Shown one piece after another: positions 1-9,107 of a DNA stretch of 64,000 nucleotides; the first letter of the stretch is position 1; every line of letters begins with the position of its first letter. The notes under the pieces were generated by a model. That model searched no databases. It had not been told where the DNA came from and saw nothing but the letters and a program-made list of their open reading frames with translations. The stretch is taken from NCBI GenBank assembly GCA_003818205.1, contig RPRQ01000017.1, forward strand, positions 1 to 64,000, given 5' to 3'. Position numbers and translations under genes: made by a program. This DNA comes from Bacteroidales bacterium (GTDB lineage Bacteria > Bacteroidota > Bacteroidia > Bacteroidales > Tenuifilaceae).

Positions 1-1
1 A

Positions 2-256
2 AATAAGAGCTACCTCCTGCTGCTCGATATTAACATGCCGAAAATGGATGGGGTTGAAGTGCTAAGAAGAATAAAAGCCGATGAGGAGCTAAAAGAAATT
101 CCCGTAGTAATGCTCACCACAACTGATGATCCGAGGGAGGTTGAAGCATGCTATAAAATTGGCTGTAACATTTATATCACTAAACCCGTTGATTTCTTTA
201 AATTTGCAGAGACGCTGAAACGGCTTAGCCTATTCATCCAAATTGTAAAAGTTTAA
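2..256 (+). CDS. Response regulator receiver domain, 5' end cut by window
   Basis: This is the C-terminal part of a CheY-like phosphoacceptor receiver; the reading frame is open to the window edge. The phospho-acceptor Asp is visible in the LLLLDINMPKMDG block (codon 26-28), followed by the switch Thr in VVMLTTTDD and the conserved Lys in YITKPVDF. The protein ends at VKV with no output domain, so it is probably a single-domain CheY/Rcp-type regulator. The next gene, a REC-PAS-histidine kinase, starts 20 bases downstream on the same strand, so the two are probably co-transcribed and may be partners. The family call is firm; the partner and signal are unknown. Confidence 0.9.
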   Translation, partial: NKSYLLLLDINMPKMDGVEVLRRIKADEELKEIPVVMLTTTDDPREVEACYKIGCNIYITKPVDFFKFAETLKRLSLFIQIVKV

Positions 257-276
257 TTAATATTAGAAATACTCCA

Positions 277-1788
277 ATGGAAGATGATGCTAGAGTAATT
301 CTCATTATCGAGGATGATGCTGGGCTCAGCGAACTCCTAGCTGAGCGGGTTGAGGGTAGTGGTTACCAAACGGTTTGCATGCTCCACCCTAGCGATGCGC
401 TCGAGTGGCTTGCTACGCATACACCATTCCTAATGACATTGGATTATGGTCTTCCTGAAATGAACGGCGAAGAGTTTATTCATGAACTAAAAAAGAAGAA
501 AATACACATCCCCCCTTTCATCGTATCAACCGGACAAGGCGACGAGCGCGTTGCTGTTGAGATGATGAAACTTGGCGCCAAGGACTACATCATAAAGGAT
601 CGAAACCTGCTCGATATGATACTCCTGGTTATCAGAAAAGTTGCCCGAGAGGTTGAGAACGAGCATAAGCTAAAGCTAGCAGAGCAAGCGCTAATCGAAT
701 CGAACCAATTCAATAAACAAATAATCCGTAGCGCTCAAGAGGGTATTATTGTTTACGACCGAAATCTAATCTATCAGGTATGGAATCCATTTATGGAGAA
801 CTTAACCGGAGTGCCCGCCACTGATCTGATCGGTAAGCATCCTCTAGATTTATACCCATTTCTATTCCACTTTTGTGTTATCGAAACCCTTGAAAGTGCT
901 CTTCAGGGTGAAACTATTCATGAAGCGGATCTACCCTTTAATATTGTTGAATCGGGAAAATCGGGTTGGATATCAAACACCATAGCCCCGCTATATAACA
1001 CCAAAGGGGAGATAGTTGGTGCAATTACCACTGTACGTGATATAACAAAACGAAAGAATGATGAGGAAACACTAAAAGCCAATGAGATTCTATTAAAAGG
1101 GTTAAATGCCGACAAGGATCGCTTCCTGTCAATTCTGGCTCACGATTTAAAAAACCCATTCCATCTCCTACTCGGTTTCTCTGAAATACTATCGGAAAAC
1201 CTTCGAATTTGGGATATTGATAAAATTGAAACCCTTGCCGTTCAGATTAATAATTCATCACAAAAAATATATAACCTCTTAGAGGATATACTATTGTGGG
1301 CACGCTCACAATCGGGCAAAATCCCCTACAAACCCGAAAAATTAGATTTTATCGATATTTGCATGGGGGTTGTTGAAAATGCTAAGATGAATGCAAGCAA
1401 TAAGAACATAACCATCAAATACTTTGCAGCAGAGGAGATAGCTGTTTTTGCCGATTCGAATATGCTGAAAACAATTCTACGAAACCTTATCTCAAACGCT
1501 ATAAAATTTACAAATATCGGAGGAAACATTCACGTTTACGCCGAGGCAAAGGATTCCATTATCACTATTTCAGTTACCGATAATGGAATTGGAATACCCC
1601 AAAAAATACTAAATAACCTGTTTGACATAACACAAACCCAAACCACAGAAGGCACTGCAAATGAAAGCGGAACGGGATTAGGGTTATTCCTTTGCAAAGA
1701 TTTTGTGGAAAAACATGGTGGAAAAATTTGGGTTGAGAGCGAAGTTGGCAAAGGCTCAACGTTTTACTTTACAATTCCTGAAAAATAG
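277..1788 (+). CDS. REC-PAS-histidine kinase hybrid
   Basis: A soluble sensor kinase of 503 residues. Domains in order: an N-terminal receiver (about 5-125, phospho-acceptor Asp56 in TLDYGLP), a PAS domain (about 145-260, ending in the VRDITKRK linker), a HisKA dimerization domain with His289 in LAHDLKNP, and a HATPase_c domain with N box (NLISNAIKFT), G1 (DNGIGI) and G2 (GTGLGLFL) near residues 400-500. The receiver Lys lies in IIKDRN rather than the common KP. There is no transmembrane segment, so it probably acts in the cytoplasm and is itself controlled by phosphotransfer. It follows the receiver gene by 20 bases. The architecture is certain; the stimulus is unknown. Confidence 0.93.
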   Translation: MEDDARVILIIEDDAGLSELLAERVEGSGYQTVCMLHPSDALEWLATHTPFLMTLDYGLPEMNGEEFIHELKKKKIHIPPFIVSTGQGDERVAVEMMKLGAKDYIIKDRNLLDMILLVIRKVAREVENEHKLKLAEQALIESNQFNKQIIRSAQEGIIVYDRNLIYQVWNPFMENLTGVPATDLIGKHPLDLYPFLFHFCVIETLESALQGETIHEADLPFNIVESGKSGWISNTIAPLYNTKGEIVGAITTVRDITKRKNDEETLKANEILLKGLNADKDRFLSILAHDLKNPFHLLLGFSEILSENLRIWDIDKIETLAVQINNSSQKIYNLLEDILLWARSQSGKIPYKPEKLDFIDICMGVVENAKMNASNKNITIKYFAAEEIAVFADSNMLKTILRNLISNAIKFTNIGGNIHVYAEAKDSIITISVTDNGIGIPQKILNNLFDITQTQTTEGTANESGTGLGLFLCKDFVEKHGGKIWVESEVGKGSTFYFTIPEK

Positions 1789-2326
1789 CTATTGAATATT
1801 TTATAATCAGCAAGAATACTGCTAATAATTATATCGGATCGTTCGCTTATATAGTTGTTTCAGGTATAATAGACAAAAGGGAGGCTGTTTTTTTAACCCT
1901 TTTTAGGCTTTATAATTTACTTACCACTTCAAGTGAAACTGACGCAAACTCTGCTGGGGAGCAACTTGCTAGGGATAACCTTGATGACCGACAAAAAAGT
2001 CAAACCGACACACGACCAAAATTTATAAAAAAGCTGTTTCCTTGCCGACACACCCAAACGCACCCACTACCCACTTTGCTAAAGTTGATTGAATGTTGGT
2101 AACTTGTAGATAGAAATTTTTTTTAGAAACCGACATAAACCATTAAGGAAATAACAACCCTCTTCAGCGCTATCTCTTACTTCTTATAGCTCTCAAAGGA
2201 ATTGGTATCCATAATCAGATTTTATGATGAGGAATATCATTCGAATTTCAGTCTATTTCATACGTTGTTTCAGTAATTTGCACTACTTTTTAGTATGTAA
2301 TTTTCAATAAAACAATTTTAACCACA
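1789..2326. other. Intergenic region with no recognised gene
   Basis: About 540 bases between two histidine kinase genes. I see no convincing ORF, RNA gene or terminator. Part of it (about 1930-2080) has short recurring CCGACA/CGACACAC motifs that may be decayed coding or repeat sequence, but nothing can be assigned. Confidence 0.5.
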
Positions 2327-5221
2327 ATGATCTTTTTATCCCTTTTTAATAATATCACATTACTACTATCGCTTAGCGTTCTCTATAGCCTTATCTCTCG
2401 ACGTTGGGATTACACCAATATTTGGCATAAAGTTTTTGCAGGGGTTCTATTTGGCCTTGTTGCCATTGTAGGTATGCTCAACCCCTTATACCTACAGCCA
2501 GGCGTTATTTTCGATGGACGAAGTATAATACTGAGCATTGGAGGCCTTTTCGGGGGTGGGGTAACCGCAATAATTGCAACCCTAATTAGCTCATCATATC
2601 GCATTTACCTCGGTGGTGCTGGCTCAATTATGGGGGTAAGCGTTATTGTATCCAGCTCTGCCATAGGTGTAGCCTATCATTATATCCGTTCTAAAAACAG
2701 AAAAGCAACACAAATCGTGTATCTATACGTATTCGGAGTTGTCGTTCATTTGATAATGTTACTCCTGACCTCTACCCTTCCTTCAAACACATCAGTGGAA
2801 GTATTAAAGGCAGTTGCAATACCGGTAATCATCATATATCCCCTCGCATCGTTACTCATCTGCTTACTTTTTCTTCAACACGAATCGAAACAAAAGGTTT
2901 CAAAAGCGCTTAGGGAAAGTGAAGAAAACTACCGGCTATTAGTTGAAAAGGCATCTAGCATAATCGTTAAACTCGATAGCAATGGTAGAATCGTTTTTAT
3001 CAACTCATTTGCTCAGGATCTATTAGGTTACAATTTGAATGAACTAATGGGCAAATTTGCCATTGGTTCTGTCATTCAAAAAGAAAGTACATCATTTAGG
3101 GAGTTCGCTCAGATTATCGATTATTTACTTCAAAACCCCGATAAACATGCATTCTCCGAGACACAGGTTGTATGTAAGTACGGCGAAATTAAATGGATTT
3201 CGTGGACCTATAAGGTTCTAGCTGATGAAAAAAAACCGAATCTTTTAGAAATCCTTTGTGTTGGAACCGAAATCACCCAAAAGAAAAAAGCAGAACTGGC
3301 TTTACACGAATCGGAAAAAAAATACAGGCTATTATACGATAGCTTAATCGACGGATACGTAAAAGTCGATATGGGTGGCAGGATCAACGACTGCAATCAT
3401 GCCTTTGAGGAGATTACGGGCTATTCAAAGGAAGAGCTGTTTAAGCTAACCTATATTGATTTAACACCCAGCCGATGGCATAAGTTTGAGAAGGAGCAGA
3501 TGAACGATGATTTCTACAAAAATGGATACACCCAACCCTACGAAAAGGAGTTCATAAAAAAGAGCGGTGAGGTTATCAGCGTTGAGCTGAGAACATACCT
3601 GTGCTCGGACAATGAACATGGACCAACCGCAATGTGGGCAATAGTACGCGATATTACTCATCGGAAAACGGTGGAGAATGAGCTCATTAAATCGGAGGAG
3701 AAATACAGAACCATCATCGAGCTGGCAGCCGACACCATTCTTCTAGGCAATAGCAATGGCAATATCATTGGAGCAAACCTTAAAGCAACAGAGCTAACAG
3801 GCTATTCAATCGAGGAGCTGATTGGAAAAAATATTACTTCCCTATTCTCAAAGCAAGTCTTGGAGAAAAACCCGCTTCAATATGATGCGCTTAAAGAGGG
3901 TAAAGCATTAATAACCGAACGGTTAATATGCCGTAAAGACGGTAGCGAAGTCCCTATAGAAATGAATTCTAAGCTGATGCCTCATAATACTTATATTTCG
4001 ATGATAAGGGATATAACGGAAAGAAAACATACCCTCGAAGCCCTAAAACAGAACGAAGAACGTTTTCGAACCGTGGTAACCAGCACACCCATGGTAACTT
4101 TCACTCTTGATTTACAAGGTATTTTTACCTTTTCGGAGGGTCTTGGGCTTTCAAAAATTGGGTTAAAACCAGGGCAGGTGGTTGGTTTATCGGTTTACGA
4201 TGTATATAAGGACTATCCCAAAATATCAAAAACGATTAAAACCGTTTTTAATAAAGGCGAGACCATTCGCGAAGATATAACCGTTAACGGGATTACATTT
4301 GATACCCTCTTTTCGCCAATCAAGGACGAGAATAATGAAGTTAAGGGAATAATTGGAGTGGCAACCGATATAACTGACCGTAAACTAGCCGAACAAAAGA
4401 TTATAGAAAGTAAACAGCTTTTAAAAAATCAAAACGCTGAATACATCGCATTGAATGAGGAACTTAACGAGAGCAACCAACGAATTCGCGAGATTAACGA
4501 TAAACTAATACAAACCACCGAGAAAGCCCAGGAAAGCGAAAGGCTTAAGTCATCGTTCTTGGCAAATATGTCGCACGAAATCAGAACACCGATGAATGGG
4601 GTTATTGGCTTTAGCGAGCTTCTTCTTCGGCCTGATATTTCCAAAGTGGATCAGAGAAAGTATATTGAAATAATAATAAAGTCAAGCAAACAGCTCCTAT
4701 CCATCATCAATGATATCATCGATATCTCAAAGATTGAGGCAGAGCAAATAGTCATAAACAGGAATGTCGTTAATATCGATTCGGTTGTAACCGACACCTT
4801 CAACCTTTTCGCTGAATCAGCAAAGAGTAAGAACGTATGCCTATTCTGCTCAATTCCCAAAAAGGGCAAAGAGACAATCATTAATACCGATGAAATAAAG
4901 CTTAAACAAATCCTTATGAATTTAGCTAACAACGCATTGAAATTTACTGAAAAGGGAAATGTTGAAATTGGTTACACCATTAAGGATAGCGTAATTGAAT
5001 TGTATGTTAAGGATAGCGGTATAGGTATCGATCCAAAAAATCATTCGCTAATATTCGAGAGATTCCTCCAGGTTGAAGGGGATAATCATTCATCGATCAA
5101 AGGAACAGGCCTCGGGTTGGCCATTTCAAAATCGTTGGTTGAACTTCTGGGTGGGGAAATATGGGTTGAAAGTAAAAGGGGCAATGGAGCTACGTTTTAC
5201 TTCACATTACCAATAGATTAG
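2327..5221 (+). CDS. Membrane sensor histidine kinase, 5TM receptor plus multiple PAS
   Basis: A 964-residue membrane kinase. The first 190 residues form a 5TMR_LYT-type sensor: several hydrophobic helices with the family-like stretch around GVIFDGRSIILSIGGLFGG and the following YRIYLGGAGS. Four PAS modules follow (about 200-325, 330-450, 455-570, 580-690), each ending in an (I/R)DITxRK-type linker. A coiled coil leads to HisKA with His750 in NMSHEIRTPMNG, then HATPase_c with DSGIGI and GTGLGLAIS. There is no receiver domain, so it must signal to a separate regulator, not identifiable here. The kinase and membrane sensor are clear; the ligand is unknown. Confidence 0.93.
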   Translation: MIFLSLFNNITLLLSLSVLYSLISRRWDYTNIWHKVFAGVLFGLVAIVGMLNPLYLQPGVIFDGRSIILSIGGLFGGGVTAIIATLISSSYRIYLGGAGSIMGVSVIVSSSAIGVAYHYIRSKNRKATQIVYLYVFGVVVHLIMLLLTSTLPSNTSVEVLKAVAIPVIIIYPLASLLICLLFLQHESKQKVSKALRESEENYRLLVEKASSIIVKLDSNGRIVFINSFAQDLLGYNLNELMGKFAIGSVIQKESTSFREFAQIIDYLLQNPDKHAFSETQVVCKYGEIKWISWTYKVLADEKKPNLLEILCVGTEITQKKKAELALHESEKKYRLLYDSLIDGYVKVDMGGRINDCNHAFEEITGYSKEELFKLTYIDLTPSRWHKFEKEQMNDDFYKNGYTQPYEKEFIKKSGEVISVELRTYLCSDNEHGPTAMWAIVRDITHRKTVENELIKSEEKYRTIIELAADTILLGNSNGNIIGANLKATELTGYSIEELIGKNITSLFSKQVLEKNPLQYDALKEGKALITERLICRKDGSEVPIEMNSKLMPHNTYISMIRDITERKHTLEALKQNEERFRTVVTSTPMVTFTLDLQGIFTFSEGLGLSKIGLKPGQVVGLSVYDVYKDYPKISKTIKTVFNKGETIREDITVNGITFDTLFSPIKDENNEVKGIIGVATDITDRKLAEQKIIESKQLLKNQNAEYIALNEELNESNQRIREINDKLIQTTEKAQESERLKSSFLANMSHEIRTPMNGVIGFSELLLRPDISKVDQRKYIEIIIKSSKQLLSIINDIIDISKIEAEQIVINRNVVNIDSVVTDTFNLFAESAKSKNVCLFCSIPKKGKETIINTDEIKLKQILMNLANNALKFTEKGNVEIGYTIKDSVIELYVKDSGIGIDPKNHSLIFERFLQVEGDNHSSIKGTGLGLAISKSLVELLGGEIWVESKRGNGATFYFTLPID

Positions 5222-5327
5222 GGAATTATAGGGGTGTATATGTTTTTGTTTTACTATATTTAACGTCAGTTCGATGTAAAAAACAAGTTAAATAAAAGAA
5301 TGCCAGCATATTACCTTGTAATCAATG

Positions 5328-5470
5328 TTGGAATAATGGAAAAATGGAATATTGCCTGCCTGTCGCCTGCCTGCCGGTAGGTAGGGAAGACAGGGAAGAA
5401 AAAAGTTGGATGCACCCTCCAGTATTCCCTGCCTACCGGCAGGCAGGCATCATTCCAGTCTTCCAAAAAC
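5328..5470. repeat. Composite interspersed palindromic repeat
   Basis: Two GC-rich palindromes (about 5355-5384 and 5428-5448, core CCTGCCTACCGGCAGGCAGG) lie between an outer pair of arms of the ggaataatgga / attcca type. The same core recurs at 8531-8570 and 11797-11816, always between genes. This is a chromosomal intergenic repeat family able to form hairpins. ORFs called across it are artefacts. Confidence 0.8.
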
Positions 5471-5585
5471 ACAATATCAACATTAAAGCATTAAATAACA
5501 GCAATATAACAAATCATCTTATGTCGAGTTCACGTTATATTTACAAAAAGTAAAATACTTTATTCAACCATTCATACCTCCAGCC

Positions 5586-6689
5586 ATGAAAATCTATTCT
5601 GCTCTATTCACCCTGCTATTCGTATTTGGATGTCAAAAAAAACAATCGCTTCAGGTAACAGCCGACTCAATCTCCCCTCAGAGAAAACACATCATCCTGA
5701 TGCACCCAACGGTTAGCAATATCAAAACCTTCAAATATCTTGTTGAAAATAAAATCTTCCCACTACCCGAGGACTATAAAGCCATTGGGGTATATCATTC
5801 ATTGGAGGAATACAATTACATGGATACAGAAGACTTTATTAAGCAGAAGGGAATAACCAATGTTGTTCTAGTGCGGATTGATGCCGAATTTTCTGCTAAT
5901 AACATCTTCAAAAGCAATTCATGCTCCGATGTATTCAAAACGCTTTTCGAGAAATCGAATGGTGCAATCTTTTTCGGAGGACCCGATATTCCCCCTAGCT
6001 GCTACGAAGAGCAAACGAGTTTACTAACTACAATTACAGATCCTTACAGGCATTATATGGAGCTCTCGTTCCTATACCATCTGCTCGGGGGAGATCAAGA
6101 TTCAACCTATACTCCATTGCTAAATATTAGACCCGATTACCCCATTTTAGGTATTTGCCTTGGGATGCAAAGCATCAACGTGGCAACAGGCGGAACGCTG
6201 TATCAGGATATTCCTTCGGAGCTTTACAACCAAAAAACGATTGAGGAGGTGATGAATACCCAACAAAATCAGCAGCACCGCAACTATCAAACAAACTATA
6301 GCCTTGATGCTGAAGTAACCTACTATTTTTACCACCAAATTGCTCTTGAGAATGATTCGCCGCTCAGAACATACGTATCGAGCGATACAATCCACCCCTA
6401 TGTTTGGAGTAGCCATCACCAATGCTTAAAACAGCTAGGGCAGGGGATTAAGGTGGCTGCAAGATCAATGGATGGAAAAATAGTTGAATCGATAAACCAT
6501 TTAAAGTTCCCAAACGTACTAGGAGTACAATTTCATCCCGAGAAGAAAGAGCTGTATGAGCCCAACGATAAGATTAGAATTTCACCCTTAAAACCTGCTG
6601 AGTTCTCATATATCGACCTTTACAGCGGCGATAAAGGGGAGAGTTTCCAAAGAGCAATTTGGAGAGAATTTGCAAGTAAGTTTCGGTAG
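5586..6689 (+). CDS. Class I glutamine amidotransferase-like (peptidase C26) lipoprotein
   Basis: A predicted lipoprotein of 367 residues: the signal peptide ends in a lipobox FVFGC with Cys16, so the protein is probably membrane-anchored outside the cytoplasm. The body is a class I amidotransferase fold of the gamma-glutamyl hydrolase type (peptidase C26): the nucleophile elbow GICLGMQ carries Cys191, and the C-terminal GVQFHPEKK supplies the catalytic His and Glu. Known members cleave gamma-glutamyl bonds, for example gamma-glutamyl-GABA or folylpolyglutamate. The substrate here cannot be read, and an exported location is unusual for the family. It stands alone between intergenic repeats. 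Start chosen at the ATG giving a complete lipoprotein signal. Confidence 0.82.
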   Translation: MKIYSALFTLLFVFGCQKKQSLQVTADSISPQRKHIILMHPTVSNIKTFKYLVENKIFPLPEDYKAIGVYHSLEEYNYMDTEDFIKQKGITNVVLVRIDAEFSANNIFKSNSCSDVFKTLFEKSNGAIFFGGPDIPPSCYEEQTSLLTTITDPYRHYMELSFLYHLLGGDQDSTYTPLLNIRPDYPILGICLGMQSINVATGGTLYQDIPSELYNQKTIEEVMNTQQNQQHRNYQTNYSLDAEVTYYFYHQIALENDSPLRTYVSSDTIHPYVWSSHHQCLKQLGQGIKVAARSMDGKIVESINHLKFPNVLGVQFHPEKKELYEPNDKIRISPLKPAEFSYIDLYSGDKGESFQRAIWREFASKFR

Positions 6690-6782
6690 AATTAAGCGGA
6701 TGAGAATCAAGCGGGCTCTATTCGCCTCAGCTAATTTGCAGTATTCAAGCTGGAACAAGCTGGAAAGCACAATAACGAATTG

Positions 6783-7913
6783 CTAATCCATTAGAGGCAT
6801 GGAAATAATGAAGCGGCTACCTTTTCCTCGCTGGCTTTCAACGCTTATTGCTCCATTATTCTTTTCAACAAACTCCTTGCATAGCAATAGCCCTAATCCT
6901 GTGCCCTCCTCGTTGGCCGTTCCTATTTTGGATAACTTGCTGTCGATTCTGAAAATTTTTTCAACATGAGCAGGGTCAATGCCTATGCCATTATCGGCAA
7001 CAATAATATCGCAAACATCAGAATGTTCCTGAATATTAACGCTTACTTCACCGTTACAACTTGTAAACTTAATAGCATTTGACACAAGGTTTCTTAATAC
7101 CGTTTTCATCATCGCTGCATCAGCGTAGATGTAAGCATCGGTATCATTCTCGAAAATCAATTCAATATTTTTCTTTTTGGCAGCATCATCGAAAAGGGAT
7201 TTAATTTCTGCAATAATTGCCTTACAGCTTATCCGTTCAGGCTTTGCTTGTAAATTCCCTGTTTGCATTCGAGCCCACTCCAATAAGTTCTCTAGCAGGT
7301 TGAATGTCTGTTTCGATGTGCTATTAATACCTTTTACAACCTCTTTAACGGTTTCAATATCTAAATTTTGAATATTATCCATCAGCTCATTGCTCAAACC
7401 CATTAACAAATGAAGAGGATTCTTTAAATCATGAGCGATGATTGAGAAAAATTTATTCTTTGTTGAGTTGAGCTCCTCCAGCTCCCTCGAATATTCCTCA
7501 AGCTTTTTCTCCCTTTCTTTAATCTGCTTATTTGCGTTGATGGTTTTAAAGTGATTAACAATTTTAAGCGTTAACTCTATGTCCTTAAATGGTTTCGGGA
7601 TGTAATCAATGGCTCCAAGCTCCAAGCCCTTTTTAATATTCTCGGCATCAGATATTCCCGTCAGAAAGATGACAGGAATATCCTTCACCGAAGCATCTTT
7701 ATGAATCTCAGCATAAACCTCAAAGCCTGTTATATCGGGCAAAACAATATCGAGAAGGATTAAATCTGGCATTCCCTCGGCGAGCAGCTGCAATGCTTCG
7801 CTCCCAGAATATGCTGATATGGGTAAAAAATTATTCTTTATAAGTATCTCCGAGATATATGAATTGATGAGCTTACTATCATCAACTACCAATACTTTAC
7901 CCGAATAATTCAT
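6783..7913 (-). CDS. Receiver-histidine kinase hybrid
   Basis: 376 residues with an N-terminal receiver (DD at 11-12, phospho-acceptor Asp55 in LILLDIVLP, Lys in IPKPFKD), a short coiled coil (about 125-150), HisKA with His161 in IAHDLKNP, and HATPase_c with DNGIGI and GTGLGLLL. It is closely similar in layout to the kinase at 277-1788 but lacks the PAS domain, and both share the AHDLKNP H-box and the RMQ/RSQ-containing helix, so the two are probably paralogues. It has no transmembrane helices. A TerB-like gene lies 76 bases upstream on the same strand. The family call is firm; its partner is unknown. Confidence 0.93.
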   Translation of the reverse strand: MNYSGKVLVVDDSKLINSYISEILIKNNFLPISAYSGSEALQLLAEGMPDLILLDIVLPDITGFEVYAEIHKDASVKDIPVIFLTGISDAENIKKGLELGAIDYIPKPFKDIELTLKIVNHFKTINANKQIKEREKKLEEYSRELEELNSTKNKFFSIIAHDLKNPLHLLMGLSNELMDNIQNLDIETVKEVVKGINSTSKQTFNLLENLLEWARMQTGNLQAKPERISCKAIIAEIKSLFDDAAKKKNIELIFENDTDAYIYADAAMMKTVLRNLVSNAIKFTSCNGEVSVNIQEHSDVCDIIVADNGIGIDPAHVEKIFRIDSKLSKIGTANEEGTGLGLLLCKEFVEKNNGAISVESQRGKGSRFIISMPLMD

Positions 7914-7989
7914 GAAAATACATTTTAACTTAGAATGCGTTTCCCTCGATGCAGCTTGTTAATCAATACAATCTCAACGCTACAACCGT

Positions 7990-8418
7990 TTACTTCCTCA
8001 TCTTGAAAACGCTAAAAAGCTCATCCTCGCTCCTATTCTGCTTTATGCCGTTTACAAGAAGATTAATAAGCCTTTCGGTGTCAGCATCGCTAAATGAAGA
8101 TGCAATAGCCAATCGCTTAATCATGTTGATTTCATTAGTAAACATTACGCCATCAGCCATAGCCATGGCAACAACGTCGTAAAGTTGATGAAATCTTTCC
8201 TCCAATGAGTAAGGAGGGTTATATGTTTTTGAATCGCGTTTTTCGATCAATGCGCTAATTTCGGGGTCTGTAAACCCAAGTCGTTTACCAACCCGATAAA
8301 GCAATTCGGACTCTTTCCTATCAATAACTCCATCAGCATTTGCCACTTGAATTAGATGCAAGAAGTGCTCTTTACTAACTTTTTTATCATGATGATCGAA
8401 ATAGTTTAGCATAGTCAT
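7990..8418 (-). CDS. TerB-like tellurite-resistance family protein
   Basis: A 142-residue acidic, all-helical protein. It has two TerB-like helical repeats, each with an acidic turn of the kind ANADGVIDRKE (about residues 27-37) and AMADGVMFTNE (about 87-97). These DG turns are typical of TerB/DUF533 relatives, which bind metal and associate with membrane stress complexes. There are two candidate ATG codons two residues apart (8418 and 8412), and neither has a clear ribosome binding site. It sits 76 bases upstream of the REC-histidine kinase and may share its transcript. The family assignment is good; the role is unknown. Confidence 0.75.
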   Translation of the reverse strand: MTMLNYFDHHDKKVSKEHFLHLIQVANADGVIDRKESELLYRVGKRLGFTDPEISALIEKRDSKTYNPPYSLEERFHQLYDVVAMAMADGVMFTNEINMIKRLAIASSFSDADTERLINLLVNGIKQNRSEDELFSVFKMRK

Positions 8419-8516
8419 GTTGGTTTAAATTGGTTACTTATAAACAAAAATTGAAATAGAAATGTTTTTAATTGAGTTTTTGATTCATTCTAAATTGACT
8501 AAAGTGAAAACTATTT

Positions 8517-8730
8517 ACCATGGAGGCACACCTGCCTGCCGCCTGCCTGCCGGTAGGCAGGGTAGGCAGGGAGATCACAGAGGCATGTTTCACTGACCAC
8601 AGAATTATAATCTTGATAAATTTTTTACCTAATGTACAAAAACAAATACTTTTTTTAATCATTAAGACCAAATAAGAATATTCTAAACTATTATTCTCTG
8701 TGCTCTCAGGGTCTCCGTGGTTTTTTATTC
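8517..8730. repeat. Intergenic inverted repeat with embedded GC-rich palindrome
   Basis: Outer arms of the type accatggaggcaca...atcacagag and ctctgtgctctcag...tccgtggt, about 150 bases apart, enclose the palindrome at 8531-8570 (CCTGCCTGCC / GGTAGGCAGG). Same family as the repeats near 5.4 kb and 11.8 kb. No gene is supported here. Confidence 0.7.
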
Positions 8731-8795
8731 ATTTTCGATTACTAATGAATAGTTACCCAAAGTTAAATAATCGCTTGCTATTTACTACAAATTCT

Positions 8796-8825
8796 TTTGC
8801 ATTTTTCAAAAACTTCATATATTTG
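8796..8825 (+). promoter_or_regulatory. Bacteroidota-type promoter for the leader ORF and MATE gene
   Basis: TTTG at 8796-8799, an 18-base spacer, then TATATTTG at 8818-8825, matching the -33 TTTG / -7 TAnnTTTG consensus of Bacteroidota. It implies a start near 8832 and an unusually long leader of about 150 bases before the first possible start codon. Confidence 0.5.
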
Positions 8826-8984
8826 CATCGTCACAGATTTATACTTCGATGAAACCTATTCTAGTAATCCGATTTAACCCCATGCCTTTAGCCACCTGCT
8901 AAAGCGCAATTTTTTTTATTCCTTTTCAATATTTTTTTTTCAAATTAATTATTTACTAACCATTTAATTCTTGGAGGATTTCCT

Positions 8985-9107
8985 ATGAAAATTACTGTAT
9001 TCAATTCAACTGTCGTGCTTATTACGCCGACCACATTGGCATTGCCAAACCCTTTTACAGCTAAAAATCAAGTTAAACATCGAAAACGAAAACGAAATGA
9101 GACATAA
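8985..9107 (+). CDS. Possible 40-codon leader ORF upstream of MATE gene
   Basis: A small ORF of 40 codons with a strong Shine-Dalgarno sequence (GGAGG at 8973-8977, about 7 bases before the ATG), which is rare in this window. It encodes a hydrophobic N-terminal half and a strongly basic tail (KHRKRKRNET). Its stop codon lies inside the first codons of the MATE gene, an 11-base overlap, so translation of the exporter could be coupled to it. It may be a regulatory leader peptide or a chance ORF; no family is recognised. Confidence 0.4.
   Translation: MKITVFNSTVVLITPTTLALPNPFTAKNQVKHRKRKRNET

Noticed and set aside
5344-5553. 69-codon ORF between kinase and amidotransferase genes
   Set aside because: It is the translation of two palindromic repeat copies; the protein is Cys/Pro repeat-derived and has no coding character.
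8468-8671. 67-codon ORF on the minus strand
   Set aside because: It crosses the palindromic repeat at 8531-8570 (LPTGRQA-type translation) and is not a gene.
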